Shown here one piece after another: positions 17,631 through 26,232 of a stretch of 64,000 nt of DNA (within the stretch, counting starts at the first letter, position 1; each line of letters starts with the position of its first letter). Position numbers and translations under genes: made by a program. The notes under the pieces were generated by a model. It saw nothing but the letters and a program-made list of their open reading frames with translations. It did no database searches and was not told the DNA's origin. Location of the stretch: assembly GCA_000701945.1 (NCBI GenBank), contig KL370841.1, positions 151,150 to 215,149 on the forward strand, written 5' to 3'. Origin of the DNA: Anaerotruncus sp. MC2020 (lineage in GTDB: Bacteria; Bacillota; Clostridia; Oscillospirales; Ruminococcaceae).

Positions 17631-19016
17631 TCAGACCGTGTGACCGTTAGCCTTGATGACGTCCACAACGCTGCTGACGTACTTGCGGCAGGCAGCCTCG
17701 TCCTCAGCCTCGACCATAACGCGCACAAGCGGCTCGGTACCGCTCTCGCGGACGAGGATGCGTCCCGTAGAGCCGAGCTCCTCACCGACCTTGGCAACTA
17801 TCGCCTGTACGTCGGGGTCGTTCTGAGCAGCCTTCTTGTCCTTTACACGGACATTTTCAAGCACCTGCGGATAAACTACGAAGGGAGCCGCAAGCTCGCT
17901 GAGCTTCTTCTCGCGCGACATGATGACCTGCATCATCTTGAGGCTGGTGAGTATGCCGTCGCCTGTGGAGGCGTACTTCGAGAAGATGATATGTCCCGAC
18001 TGCTCGCCGCCGAGGCAGCAGCCGTGCTCCTTCATATATTCATAAACGTACTTGTCGCCGACAGCGGTCTTGGCGTAGTCGATGCCTATCTCGTCAAACG
18101 CCTTGAAGAGTCCGAAGTTGGACATGACCGTCGCGACAACGGTATTGTTCACGAGCTTTCCGCGCTCCTTCATATATCTGCCGTAGATATAGAGGATATG
18201 GTCGCCCGAAATGAGCCCGCCCTTTTCGTCCACGCAGAGGCATCGGTCGGCGTCGCCGTCGTAGGCAAAGCCCACGTCACAGCCGTTCTCGACTACGTAC
18301 TTCTGGAGGACTTCTATATGTGTGGAGCCCGCATTGTCGTTGATGTTAGTGCCGTTGGGCGCGGCATTTATGACGTGCGTATCGGCTCCGAGAGCGTCAA
18401 ATACAGCCTTTGCAATGTTCCACGACGCGCCGTTCGCGCAGTCGAGAGCCACCTTTACGCCTCTGAACGAGTACATTCCGAGGGAGATGAGGTAGCCGAT
18501 GTAGCGGTTTCTGCCCGCAACGTAGTCAACAGACCTGCCTATCTTGTCGCCTGTAGCGAAGGGAAGCTCCTTCCACTCCTGACCGAAGGCATTGAGATTG
18601 CCGTCGAGGTAAGCCTCAACGAGCTCGATGACCTCGTCCTCCATTTTCTCGCCGTTTCCGTTGATGAGCTTCAGACCGTTGTCGTGGTAGGGGTTGTGGC
18701 TCGCGGATATCATCACCGCGCAGTCAAAGCCGTCGACGCGGGATATATAGGCGACGGAGGGTGTTGTCGTAACGTGGAGGAGGTATGCGTCAGCGCCCGA
18801 TGCGGTGAGTCCGCCGACGAGCGAATACTCGAACATATAGCTCGAAAGGCGCGTGTCCTTGCCGATGACTATACGCGCGGGAGTATCGTCGCCTCTGCGG
18901 CGTCTGAGCTCTCCGTAGTACCAGCCGATGAAGCGTCCAACCTTGAACGCATGGTCGGCAGTAAGGTTCTCGTTAGCAGTGCCTCTGAATCCGTCTGTAC
19001 CAAAATACTTACCCAT
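17631..19016 (-). CDS. glmM: Phosphoglucosamine mutase GlmM
   Basis: 461 residues, full length, starting MGKYFGTDGFRGTANE. All four functional loops are canonical: ISASHNPYHDNG with the phosphorylated Ser106, metal loop YDGDADRC, sugar loop GGEQSGH, and phosphate loop RESGTEPLVRVM. It converts glucosamine-6-phosphate to glucosamine-1-phosphate for UDP-GlcNAc and peptidoglycan synthesis. It contrasts with the degenerate paralogue at the start of the window. Its own promoter is at 19076-19104. Confidence 0.95.
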   Translation of the reverse strand: MGKYFGTDGFRGTANENLTADHAFKVGRFIGWYYGELRRRRGDDTPARIVIGKDTRLSSYMFEYSLVGGLTASGADAYLLHVTTTPSVAYISRVDGFDCAVMISASHNPYHDNGLKLINGNGEKMEDEVIELVEAYLDGNLNAFGQEWKELPFATGDKIGRSVDYVAGRNRYIGYLISLGMYSFRGVKVALDCANGASWNIAKAVFDALGADTHVINAAPNGTNINDNAGSTHIEVLQKYVVENGCDVGFAYDGDADRCLCVDEKGGLISGDHILYIYGRYMKERGKLVNNTVVATVMSNFGLFKAFDEIGIDYAKTAVGDKYVYEYMKEHGCCLGGEQSGHIIFSKYASTGDGILTSLKMMQVIMSREKKLSELAAPFVVYPQVLENVRVKDKKAAQNDPDVQAIVAKVGEELGSTGRILVRESGTEPLVRVMVEAEDEAACRKYVSSVVDVIKANGHTV

Positions 19017-19075
19017 AATTGTCTCCTTGAAAATGATAATTTGGTGACACTGCCGAACTCTTCTGTTGTGATTAG

Positions 19076-19104
19076 ATTATATCACACATAAAAAGCTCAG
19101 TCAA
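19076..19104 (-). promoter_or_regulatory. glmM promoter
   Basis: Reading the minus strand: TTGACT (19104-19099), 17-bp spacer, TATAAT (19081-19076). About 60 bp upstream of the glmM ATG. Confidence 0.85.
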
Positions 19105-19151
19105 TATCATATGTTGCTGAAAATCGCGCTGTCTTACTGATAATTGCGGTC

Positions 19152-19421
19152 TCAGCGTATCTCGAAGCCGTGGTCTCCGTGGAGGGGGAGGCTCTTCACG
19201 CTCATATTCTCGATACGAACGTAGGTGCCTTTTTCGATGGCAAGTATCATATCGTCGATAGCCTTTTCCGTGCCCTCGACTTCCATTTCAACCGAGCCGT
19301 CATAGCAGTTCCTCACCCAGCCCGAGACGCCGCACGCCTGTGCCGCATAGTAGGCGCGATATCTGAACCCGACGCCCTGCACCGAGCCGTAAAAGACGAT
19401 ATGTCTGCGTATCTTTTCCAT
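19152..19421 (-). CDS. acyP: Acylphosphatase
   Basis: 89 residues, the normal size. The catalytic GSVQGVGFRYRA loop with the phosphate-binding Arg and the GWVRNCYDGSVEMEVEG segment with the catalytic Asn are both present. It hydrolyses carboxyl-phosphate bonds such as acetyl phosphate. The ATG at 19421 is chosen (AGCAGG upstream); the in-frame GTG ten codons earlier has no ribosome site. Confidence 0.95.
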   Translation of the reverse strand: MEKIRRHIVFYGSVQGVGFRYRAYYAAQACGVSGWVRNCYDGSVEMEVEGTEKAIDDMILAIEKGTYVRIENMSVKSLPLHGDHGFEIR

Positions 19422-19460
19422 AAGTCGACCTGCTTCGATAATAGATTTCACACAATTATT

Positions 19461-19489
19461 AGTATACCACTATTATATTGGAAAGTCAA
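19461..19489 (-). promoter_or_regulatory. Acylphosphatase promoter
   Basis: Minus strand: TTGACT (19489-19484), 17-bp spacer, TATACT (19466-19461). Confidence 0.85.
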
Positions 19490-19559
19490 TGGCAAATGCA
19501 TAAAAACGGAAATTATTACCGAGGGCGATTGTGCGAAATGACGAAAATGTATAAAAGCC

Positions 19560-19588
19560 TTGACAACGGTCAACAATAGTGGTAAATT
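19560..19588 (+). promoter_or_regulatory. Heat-shock operon promoter
   Basis: TTGACA (19560-19565), 17-bp spacer, TAAATT (19583-19588). The CIRCE operator begins 5 bp after the -10, so bound HrcA would block open-complex formation. Confidence 0.8.
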
Positions 19589-19592
19589 AATA

Positions 19593-19619
19593 TTAGCACT
19601 CGGAGACGTAGAGTGCTAA
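19593..19619 (+). promoter_or_regulatory. CIRCE operator
   Basis: A perfect consensus CIRCE, TTAGCACTC (19593-19601), N9, GAGTGCTAA (19611-19619). It is the binding site for HrcA, encoded 45 bp downstream, giving autoregulated heat-shock control of hrcA-grpE-dnaK-dnaJ. Confidence 0.98.
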
Positions 19620-19664
19620 ACGAGAGTCGGAGCTATTCCGACAAAGAGAAAGGTTGTGTTTTTC

Positions 19665-20705
19665 GTGGACGACAGAAAGCTGAAGGTACTCGCTGCTGTA
19701 GTTGACGAATATATCAGGACCGGCGAGCCCGTAGGCTCCAAGACAATCTCTCAGCTCGAACACATCAAGGCTTCATCGGCTACTATCCGCAACGATATGG
19801 CTGTGCTGGAGCAGCTCGGCTACCTCGAGCAGCCCCATACATCCGCGGGAAGGATACCCACCTACCTCGGATACAGACTCTATATCGACGAGCTTATGAC
19901 CCTCCCTGAGCTGTCGGACGAGGAAAAGCATATGCTCGACGAGAGGCTCGGCAACGAGGATACTCCCGAGGAGCTGCTCGTGCAGAACGCCGCAGCCGCC
20001 CTCACGGAGCTGACGCAGTGCGCGGCAGTGGTAACAAATTCAGCCCCGCGTTTCTCGGTGATATCAAAGGTGGAGGTCATACCCACAGGAAAACGCCTCT
20101 ACGTTATCCTGCTGATAACCTCGAGCGGCAGTATCAAGAACAAGGCGTGCCGCCTCGAATTCGACCTCAGCCATGAACAGCTCGACTTCTTTACTAAATA
20201 TATAGACGAGAACCTCAGCGGTATATCCGTTGACGAGCTCTCGGAGGAAATGCTCGACAAGATGATCGCGGCGGTCTCGGCGTATATGGTTACGCTCTCG
20301 CCCCTCGTCAAGGGCATATGCGAGCTCTCAGCCGACCTCAAGCAGCAGGAGCTTACCGTCAGCGGCGGAGAAAAGCTCCTCTCCTGCGACGACCTCGACA
20401 AAATGGAGGTCGTGCGCTTCATCGAGCACAAGCACGAGCTCACCGACCTGCTGGAGGAATCCTTCAGCGGCATACAGGTCAAGTTCGGCGCGGGCGGAAA
20501 CTTCGCTATCGGCAATTCGAGCATGATAGTCTCGAAGTACCGCAGGAACGGCGAGGAAGCAGGCTCGCTCGGCATCATCGGACCGATGAGAGTCGACTAT
20601 AAAAAGATAATCCCATACATCGAATACCTGACGGGAAAGATATCAGACCTGATGTCAGGCGATGAGGACAATACAGTTACGGACGCGGACATAACGCAGA
20701 CGTAG
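19665..20705 (+). CDS. hrcA: Heat-inducible transcription repressor HrcA
   Basis: 346 residues. An N-terminal winged helix (KTISQLEHIKASSATIRNDM, then YLEQPHTSAGRIPT) and the later IIGPMRVDYKKIIPYIEYL motif are diagnostic. It represses the operon through CIRCE and is tuned by GroEL in the family model. GTG at 19665 (MDDRKLKVLAAVV) is preferred because AAAGG lies 11 bp upstream and the N-terminus then matches other HrcA proteins; GTG at 19656 sits almost on the ribosome site. Confidence 0.95.
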   Translation: MDDRKLKVLAAVVDEYIRTGEPVGSKTISQLEHIKASSATIRNDMAVLEQLGYLEQPHTSAGRIPTYLGYRLYIDELMTLPELSDEEKHMLDERLGNEDTPEELLVQNAAAALTELTQCAAVVTNSAPRFSVISKVEVIPTGKRLYVILLITSSGSIKNKACRLEFDLSHEQLDFFTKYIDENLSGISVDELSEEMLDKMIAAVSAYMVTLSPLVKGICELSADLKQQELTVSGGEKLLSCDDLDKMEVVRFIEHKHELTDLLEESFSGIQVKFGAGGNFAIGNSSMIVSKYRRNGEEAGSLGIIGPMRVDYKKIIPYIEYLTGKISDLMSGDEDNTVTDADITQT

Positions 20706-20721
20706 AAAGGAGCAGACATCA

Positions 20722-21300
20722 GTGAAGGATAAACAGAAAGAGAACGAGCTTCCCGAGGAGGAAGTGCTCGAGGAGGAAATCGCCGAGGAGCTCGGTGATG
20801 AATCCGACGACGCAGAGCTCCTCGACGAAGACGACGCCGCAAGCGAATACAACGACAGCGCCGCTCAGTACGCAGAGCTCGAGGACGCCCTCGCAGAAGC
20901 GAACGATAAATATCTCAGGCTTTTCGCGGAGTACGACAACTACCGCAAGCGCACCGCGAGAGAAAAGGCTGACACCTACTCTAACGCGGCGGCAAAGTGC
21001 ATAGAGAATCTTCTGCCCGTCATCGACAGCTTTGAGCGCTCGCTCGAGGCGGAGTGCGGCGACGATAACTTCAAGAACGGCATGAGCATGATATTCGGAC
21101 AGATGAAGGACTTCCTCACGAAGATGAACGTCACCGAGATAGAAGCTCTCGGAGCGGAATTCGACCCGAATTTCCACAATGCCATTCAGCAGCTCGACGG
21201 CACTGACTACGCGAGCAATCACGTTTGTCAGGTGTTCCAGAAGGGCTATATGCTCGGCGACAAGCTCATACGCCCCGCTATGGTGGCAGTAGCAATTTAG
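20722..21300 (+). CDS. grpE: Nucleotide exchange factor GrpE
   Basis: 192 residues with a GTG start and AAAGGAG 9 bp upstream. A long, very acidic N-terminus (EEEVLEEEIAEELGDE) is followed by the coiled-coil DKYLRLFAEYDNYRKRTARE, the classic GrpE dimer segment, and the beta-wing with EFDPNFHNAI and VCQVFQKGYMLGDKLIRPA. It speeds ADP release from DnaK. Operon order hrcA-grpE-dnaK is standard. Confidence 0.97.
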   Translation: MKDKQKENELPEEEVLEEEIAEELGDESDDAELLDEDDAASEYNDSAAQYAELEDALAEANDKYLRLFAEYDNYRKRTAREKADTYSNAAAKCIENLLPVIDSFERSLEAECGDDNFKNGMSMIFGQMKDFLTKMNVTEIEALGAEFDPNFHNAIQQLDGTDYASNHVCQVFQKGYMLGDKLIRPAMVAVAI

Positions 21301-21423
21301 CAGGAAACGCCGCCACGGCATTCCGCAATAATCACAAACAAGTAAATCCGTCCGCAAAGCGGACACCATAGCTAATGGCTAAGAGCTAAAGGCTAATGGC
21401 TTATAATACAGGAGGAATCAATT

Positions 21424-23274
21424 ATGGGAAAAATCATTGGTATCGACCTTGGTACAACAAACTCGTGCGTAGCTGTTATGGAGGGCGGTAACGCTGTAGT
21501 TATCCCCAACAGCGAGGGCGCAAGAACTACACCTTCCGTTGTCGCTTTCACAAACAACGGCGAGCGTCTCGTAGGTCAGGTGGCTAAGAGACAGGCTATC
21601 ACTAACCACGACAGAACAGTTTCTTCAATAAAGAGACACATGGGCTCAAACTATAAGGTTTCTATCGACGGCAAGAACTACACTCCTCAGGAGATATCCG
21701 CTATGATTCTCCAGAAGCTCAAGGCTGACGCTGAGGCTTATCTCGGCGAGACAGTTACAGAGGCAGTTATCACAGTTCCTGCTTACTTCACAGACTCGCA
21801 GAGACAGGCTACAAAGGACGCAGGTCAGATTGCAGGTCTCAATGTTAGACGTATCATCAACGAGCCTACAGCTGCGGCTCTCTCCTACGGTATCGACAAG
21901 GAAGAGGAGCAGACCGTTATGGTTTACGACCTCGGCGGCGGTACATTCGATGTTTCTATCATCGAAATGGGCGAGGACGTTCAGCAGGTTCTCGCTACGG
22001 CTGGTAACAACCGCCTCGGCGGCGACGACTTTGACCAGCGCATCATCAACTGGATAGTTGAAGAGTTCAAGAAGTCCGACGGAGTTGACCTCTCGCAGGA
22101 CAAGATGGCTGCTCAGAGACTCAAGGACGCTGCTGAGAAGGCTAAGATAGAGCTCTCCTCTACTACAACTTCAAACATCAACATCCCGTTCATCACTGTT
22201 GACGCTACAGGTACTCCCAAGCACCTCGACCTCACTCTTACACAGGCTAAGTTCAACGAGCTCACTGCTGACCTCGTAGAGGCTACAATGGGACCTGTTC
22301 GTCAGGCTCTCAGCGACAGCGGTCTTAACATCGGCGAGATAAACAAGGTGCTCATGGTCGGCGGTTCTTCGAGAATCCCCGCTGTTCAGGAGGCTGTTAA
22401 GAAGCTCATCGGCAAGGACCCCTTCAAGGGCATCAACCCCGACGAGTGCGTAGCTCTCGGTGCTGCATATCAGGGCGGTGTTCTCGGCGGCGACGTCAAG
22501 AACGGTCTGCTCCTCCTCGATGTAACTCCGCTTTCACTCGGTATCGAGACAGCAGGCGGCGTATGCACAAAGATGATAGAGAGAAATACTACTATCCCGA
22601 CCAAGAAGTCGCAGATATTCTCAACATATTCCGACAACCAGCCCGCCGTTGACATCAACGTGCTCCAGGGCGAGCGTGAGTTCGCACGCGACAACAAGCA
22701 GCTCGGTACCTTCCGTCTCGACGGTATCGCTCCTGCTCCGAGAGGAATCCCCCAGATTGAGGTAACCTTCGATATCGACCAGAACGGTATCGTTCACGTT
22801 TCCGCTAAGGACCTCGGTACAGGCAAGGAGCAGAACATCACTATCACATCCTCGACGAATATGTCCAAGGACGACATCGACAAGGCTGTCAAGGAAGCTG
22901 AGCAGTACGCTGCTGAGGACAAGAAGCGCCGTGAGGCTGTTGATACCAAGAATGAGGCTGAGAACCTCGTATTCCAGTGCGAGAAGGCTCTTGCAGACTT
23001 CGGCGACAAGGTATCACCCGACGAGAAGGCTGACATCGAGGCTAAGGCTTCGGCTCTCCGCTCGGCTATCGCTGCTGACAACAACGACGAGATAAAGTCG
23101 CTCAAGGAAGACCTCCAGAAGTCCTTCTACGACCTCTCTGCTAAGATATACCAGCAGGCTAACCCCAACGGCGGCGGCATTGACCCCTCGCAGTTCGCTA
23201 ATATGGGCGGCGAGGCTGATACAAGCAGCAATAACGACGACGGAGTAGTTGACGCTGACTTCACTGAAGTATAA
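21424..23274 (+). CDS. dnaK: Molecular chaperone DnaK
   Basis: 616 residues, standard length. Nucleotide-binding signatures [23 protein letters not shown] and [11 protein letters not shown] are present, followed by the substrate domain ([14 protein letters not shown]) and a helical lid, ending in an acidic tail ([12 protein letters not shown]). It folds nascent and stressed proteins with DnaJ and GrpE. Codon use shifts to T-ending forms relative to grpE, as in highly expressed genes. The 123-bp spacer before it contains a GCTAATGGCTAA repeat also found after ecfA1. Confidence 0.98.
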   Translation: MGKIIGIDLGTTNSCVAVMEGGNAVVIPNSEGARTTPSVVAFTNNGERLVGQVAKRQAITNHDRTVSSIKRHMGSNYKVSIDGKNYTPQEISAMILQKLKADAEAYLGETVTEAVITVPAYFTDSQRQATKDAGQIAGLNVRRIINEPTAAALSYGIDKEEEQTVMVYDLGGGTFDVSIIEMGEDVQQVLATAGNNRLGGDDFDQRIINWIVEEFKKSDGVDLSQDKMAAQRLKDAAEKAKIELSSTTTSNINIPFITVDATGTPKHLDLTLTQAKFNELTADLVEATMGPVRQALSDSGLNIGEINKVLMVGGSSRIPAVQEAVKKLIGKDPFKGINPDECVALGAAYQGGVLGGDVKNGLLLLDVTPLSLGIETAGGVCTKMIERNTTIPTKKSQIFSTYSDNQPAVDINVLQGEREFARDNKQLGTFRLDGIAPAPRGIPQIEVTFDIDQNGIVHVSAKDLGTGKEQNITITSSTNMSKDDIDKAVKEAEQYAAEDKKRREAVDTKNEAENLVFQCEKALADFGDKVSPDEKADIEAKASALRSAIAADNNDEIKSLKEDLQKSFYDLSAKIYQQANPNGGGIDPSQFANMGGEADTSSNNDDGVVDADFTEV

Positions 23275-23277
23275 GCG

Positions 23278-23451
23278 ATGAGCGATAGGACGAAAAAGTT
23301 CCTGACTACGGTCGCTATCATTGTCGGACTTGTGCTCGCGGCGGTATTCGGACTGAAATGGTTCAACAACGTCGCCAACGATAACGCAGACGATTACGAC
23401 GGCGGCAAGGGTCGCGCAGAGGAAATCATCAACGACCAGCTCAATGGTTAA
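23278..23451 (+). CDS. Small single-pass membrane protein in the dnaK operon
   Basis: 57 residues starting 3 bp after the dnaK stop. A basic start (SDRTKKF) leads into one transmembrane helix (about 8-26), then an Asn/Asp-rich tail ending EEIINDQLNG. The codon pattern matches the neighbouring genes, and the close fit behind dnaK argues for a real, translationally coupled gene; no clear ribosome site is seen. No family recognised. Confidence 0.6.
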   Translation: MSDRTKKFLTTVAIIVGLVLAAVFGLKWFNNVANDNADDYDGGKGRAEEIINDQLNG

Positions 23452-23460
23452 ATAAAGCTT

Positions 23461-23490
23461 TTTAGGGCAGCGGAAATCCGCCGCCCTAAA
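23461..23490. terminator. Symmetric hairpin after dnaK and the small gene
   Basis: TTTAGGGC (23461-23468) pairs with GCCCTAAA (23483-23490), with an inner GCGG/CCGC stem. There is no T-run after it on the plus strand, so it may attenuate rather than stop transcription before dnaJ. Confidence 0.5.
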
Positions 23491-23672
23491 GGCATATCTA
23501 AGGGGCGCGGAGAAAAAGTACCGTTTTGCAGCAGCTATGCCGCGAAACTGGCAGCGCGGACACCGCACCGACGCCCTAAAGGCATATCTAATGGGCGCGG
23601 AGAAAAAGTGCCGTTTTGCAGCAGCTATGCCGCGAAATCGGCAGTGCGGACACCGCACCGCCCTAAAGGTGT
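23483..23672. repeat. Tandem ~90-bp repeat between dnaK and dnaJ
   Basis: Copy one (23483-23572) and copy two (23573-23659) are nearly identical, each opening with GCCCTAAAGGCATATCTA and containing GGGCGCGGAGAAAAAGT and TTTTGCAGCAGCTATGCCGC. A third start (GCCCTAAAGG at 23660) breaks off. No convincing ORF. The opening motif matches the left arm of the terminators at 26192 and 42564. This fills most of the 354-bp gap before dnaJ. Confidence 0.85.
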
Positions 23673-23694
23673 ATTTACAGGTAATGAAAATAGC

Positions 23695-23766
23695 TTGTAG
23701 GGGCGGCTATCAGCCGCCCGCAACCTGCCTTCAAATGGCACGGGCGGATAGTATCCGCCCCTACAA
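23695..23766. mobile_element. 72-bp MITE-like element with 12-bp terminal inverted repeats
   Basis: It begins TTGTAGGGGCGG and ends with the exact complement CCGCCCCTACAA. Inside are GGCGGCTATCAGCCGCC and GGGCGGATAGTATCCGCCC hairpins. It has no coding capacity. A longer relative lies at 61381-61532 and a half copy at 2729-2756. Confidence 0.7.
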
Positions 23767-23805
23767 TATTGTCATTGTGTATACAATGGCAGAATGGAGT
23801 TAGCT

Positions 23806-24954
23806 ATGGCTGATAAAAGAGATTATTACGAAGTCCTCGGCATACAGAAGGGCGCTACAGAGGACGAGATAAAAAAAGCCTTCCGTAAAAAGGCAAGAGA
23901 GAATCACCCCGACCTCCACCCCGATGACCCCTCATACGTTGAGAAGTTTCAGGAGATAAACGAGGCGAACGAGGTGCTCTCCGACCCCGAGAAGCGCGCC
24001 AAGTACGACCAGTTCGGTCATGCGGGCGTTGACCCCAACTACGGCGGAGCCGACGGCTTCGGCGGTATGGGCGGATTCGGAGATATGGGCGATATCCTCG
24101 AGAGCATTTTCGGCGGATTCGGCGGCTTCGGCGGCGGCGCTTCGCGCTCAAATGCGAACGCTCCGAGACGAGGCTCCGATATTCAGGAGGGCGTGACTAT
24201 CAACTTCATGGATGCCTGCAACGGCAAAAAGCAGGAGGTCAAGCTCTTCCGCATGGCTGTATGCGAGTCCTGCCACGGCACGGGCGCGGACGCAGGCACC
24301 TCTGCGGAGATATGCCCCGACTGTCAGGGACGCGGCAGTATAAAGACCACTCAGCGCACTCCGTTCGGTGCTATTTCCTCGACCAAGCCATGTCCTCACT
24401 GCGGAGGCAAGGGCAAGATAGTCAAGAACCCGTGTGCTAAGTGCCGCGGCGTGGGAAGAGTAAGAGTGCAGAAGACCGTCACGGTCGATATCCCCGCAGG
24501 TATAGACGACGGACAGACAATTCGTCTCAGCGGTCAGGGCGACTGCGGTATCAACGGAGGACCCGCAGGCGACCTCCTCCTCAATATCTCGGTGCGCAAC
24601 CACCCGATATTCAACCGCGAGGGCTACGATATACACTGCGATATCCCTGTTACTTATATGGAGGCTGTTCTCGGCGCTGACATAACCGTCCCGACTATCG
24701 ACGGCGACGTGCGCTACAGCATCAGCGAGGGCACTCAGAACGGCACCGTGTTCCGCCTGAAGGGCAAGGGCATCAAGAAGGTGAACCGTCCCGAGCGCGG
24801 CAACCAGTACGTAAAGATATACGTTGAGGTACCGAAGAACCTCTCCAAGAAGCAGAAGGACCTGCTCCGCGCGTTCGAGGCTTCGCTGACCGACAAGAAC
24901 TACTCCAAGAGACAGAGCTTCTTCGAGAAGATAAAGGAAAAATTCGACTTCTGA
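23806..24954 (+). CDS. dnaJ: Molecular chaperone DnaJ
   Basis: 382 residues. J domain with HPD at 34-36, a Gly/Phe-rich region (GFGGMGGFGDMG), and four CxxCxGxG zinc repeats (CESCHGTG, CPDCQGRG, CPHCGGKG, CAKCRGVG), then the C-terminal client-binding domain. This is a complete type I Hsp40 that stimulates DnaK ATPase. ATG 23806 is chosen because TGGAG is 6 bp upstream. Separation from dnaK by 530 bp of repeats is unusual and may change its expression relative to dnaK. Confidence 0.97.
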   Translation: MADKRDYYEVLGIQKGATEDEIKKAFRKKARENHPDLHPDDPSYVEKFQEINEANEVLSDPEKRAKYDQFGHAGVDPNYGGADGFGGMGGFGDMGDILESIFGGFGGFGGGASRSNANAPRRGSDIQEGVTINFMDACNGKKQEVKLFRMAVCESCHGTGADAGTSAEICPDCQGRGSIKTTQRTPFGAISSTKPCPHCGGKGKIVKNPCAKCRGVGRVRVQKTVTVDIPAGIDDGQTIRLSGQGDCGINGGPAGDLLLNISVRNHPIFNREGYDIHCDIPVTYMEAVLGADITVPTIDGDVRYSISEGTQNGTVFRLKGKGIKKVNRPERGNQYVKIYVEVPKNLSKKQKDLLRAFEASLTDKNYSKRQSFFEKIKEKFDF

Positions 24955-24960
24955 CCCGAT

Positions 24961-25100
24961 GCGGGCGTACAAAAGGTGCATCCTGAGGGGAGCCCCCTCG
25001 GGCAGTTTCGTGGGTCACTGAGTTCAGAACGCAAGTTCGAGGCTCGGTGACCCTCTTTTTCCGTTAAGGATAACGCACAGATGTACGCCCGCTTTTTATA
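24961..25100 (+). terminator. Large nested inverted-repeat element containing the dnaJ terminator
   Basis: Outer arms GCGGGCGTACA (24961-24971) and TGTACGCCCGC (25082-25092) enclose 110 bp and are followed by TTTTTAT. Inside are GAGGGGAGCCCCCTC and a terminator stem, GGGTCACTGAG (25012-25022) with CTCGGTGACCC (25043-25053), followed by TCTTTTT. It could be a folded mobile element co-opted as terminator. Confidence 0.7.
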
Positions 25101-25124
25101 CACTCGCGGCACTGACTGCGCGGC

Positions 25125-25153
25125 TTGCTATTTTTGACATTTTGTGCTATAAT
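25125..25153 (+). promoter_or_regulatory. AEC transporter promoter
   Basis: TTGCTA (25125-25130), 17-bp spacer and TATAAT (25148-25153). The same TTGCTA-N17-TATAAT pair precedes birA at 41476. Confidence 0.75.
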
Positions 25154-25187
25154 CATAGTCGACTACACAACAGAAAGAATGATACCT

Positions 25188-26141
25188 ATGTTCCTCGATG
25201 ACCTGCGTTTCAGCCTCAATGCCACCATGCCCGTTTTCCTTATGATGGTGTTCGGCTACATCTGCCGCAGGATAGGTCTGCTCGACGAGCACACCACCGC
25301 CAAGCTCAACAAGTTCACCTTCCGCACACTCCTCCCCGCGCTCCTCTTCGCCGACCTCTCAAAGGCGGACTTCCGCACTGTGTGGGACTCCCGCTTCGTC
25401 CTCTTCTGCGTCGGAGCCACTCTGCTGAGCATACTCACCGCGGGCGCATACTCCCTCCTCCACAAGGACAAGGCGGAGCGCGGCGAGATAATACAGGCGT
25501 CCTACCGCAGCAGCGCGGCTGTGCTCGGTATCGCCTTCGTCCGCAACATCTACGGCGATTCGCTCATGGCGGCGCTCATGGTGCTCGGCACAGTGCCGCT
25601 GTACAACATCGCGGCGGTGACGGTGCTGTCGCTGACCTCCCCCGACCGAAAAAAGGACGGCAGCCGCTCCCTCGCGCTCGATACCACGAAGAACATCGCA
25701 ACGAACCCCATTATCCTCGGCATAGCCGTGGGTATGGCGTGGTCGCTGCTGAGGATACCTCAGCCCGTGGTGCTCGAGCGGTCGGTCTCCTACCTCGCGA
25801 ACATGGCGACTCCGCTGTCGCTCATCGCGCTCGGAGCTTCGTTCCGCACGAGCGAGGCAAAGGGCAGAGTCCGCGTGACTGTGGGCATTGCCTTCATCAA
25901 GCTCGTGCTGTTCTGCGCGGTATTCCTGCCCGCGGCGATATACCTCGGATTCCGCGGCGAGAAGCTCATCGCGATACTGGTCATGCTCGGCAGCGCGACC
26001 ACGGGAAGCTGCTTCGTCATGGCGAAGAATCTCGGTCACAAGGGCGCTGTTACGGCGTTTGCGGTCATGCTGACCACTCTTTGCAGCGCCTTCACGCTCA
26101 CGACGTGGCTGTTCCTGCTGAAAACCTTCGACTACATATAA
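25188..26141 (+). CDS. AEC family transporter
   Basis: 317 residues with about ten hydrophobic helices in two halves. RIGLLDEHTTAKLNKFTFRTLLPALLF is the hallmark first-half motif, and SLIALGASF plus a C-terminal SATTGSCFVMAKNLG-type helix complete the auxin-efflux-carrier pattern. Bacterial members export or import small organic acids; the substrate is not inferable. ATG 25188 has GAAAG 10 bp upstream; ATG 25179 is possible. Monocistronic, with a terminator right after it. Confidence 0.9.
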   Translation: MFLDDLRFSLNATMPVFLMMVFGYICRRIGLLDEHTTAKLNKFTFRTLLPALLFADLSKADFRTVWDSRFVLFCVGATLLSILTAGAYSLLHKDKAERGEIIQASYRSSAAVLGIAFVRNIYGDSLMAALMVLGTVPLYNIAAVTVLSLTSPDRKKDGSRSLALDTTKNIATNPIILGIAVGMAWSLLRIPQPVVLERSVSYLANMATPLSLIALGASFRTSEAKGRVRVTVGIAFIKLVLFCAVFLPAAIYLGFRGEKLIAILVMLGSATTGSCFVMAKNLGHKGAVTAFAVMLTTLCSAFTLTTWLFLLKTFDYI

Positions 26142-26191
26142 AACGAGGGCGTGACAGAATATCCGTCAAGCCCTCTCAGTGAATAATGAAT

Positions 26192-26228
26192 AAGCCCTAA
26201 AGAGGCATATGCTTCTTTAGGGCTTTTT
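26192..26228 (+). terminator. Terminator of the AEC gene (repeated family)
   Basis: AAGCCCTAAAGA (26192-26203) and its complement (26214-26225) surround GGCATATGCT, then Ts. A nearly identical hairpin ends birA at 42564-42600. Confidence 0.9.
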
Positions 26229-26232
26229 GCTT

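Noticed and set aside
17640-19091. Long plus-strand open frame opposite glmM (483 codons)
   Set aside because: It lies entirely antisense to a canonical GlmM; GC-rich codon structure opens such shadow frames. No ribosome site and no recognisable domain.
25134-25153. TTGACA at 25134 as the -35 of the AEC gene
   Set aside because: Only 8 bp separate it from the TATAAT; TTGCTA at 25125 gives the proper 17-bp spacer.
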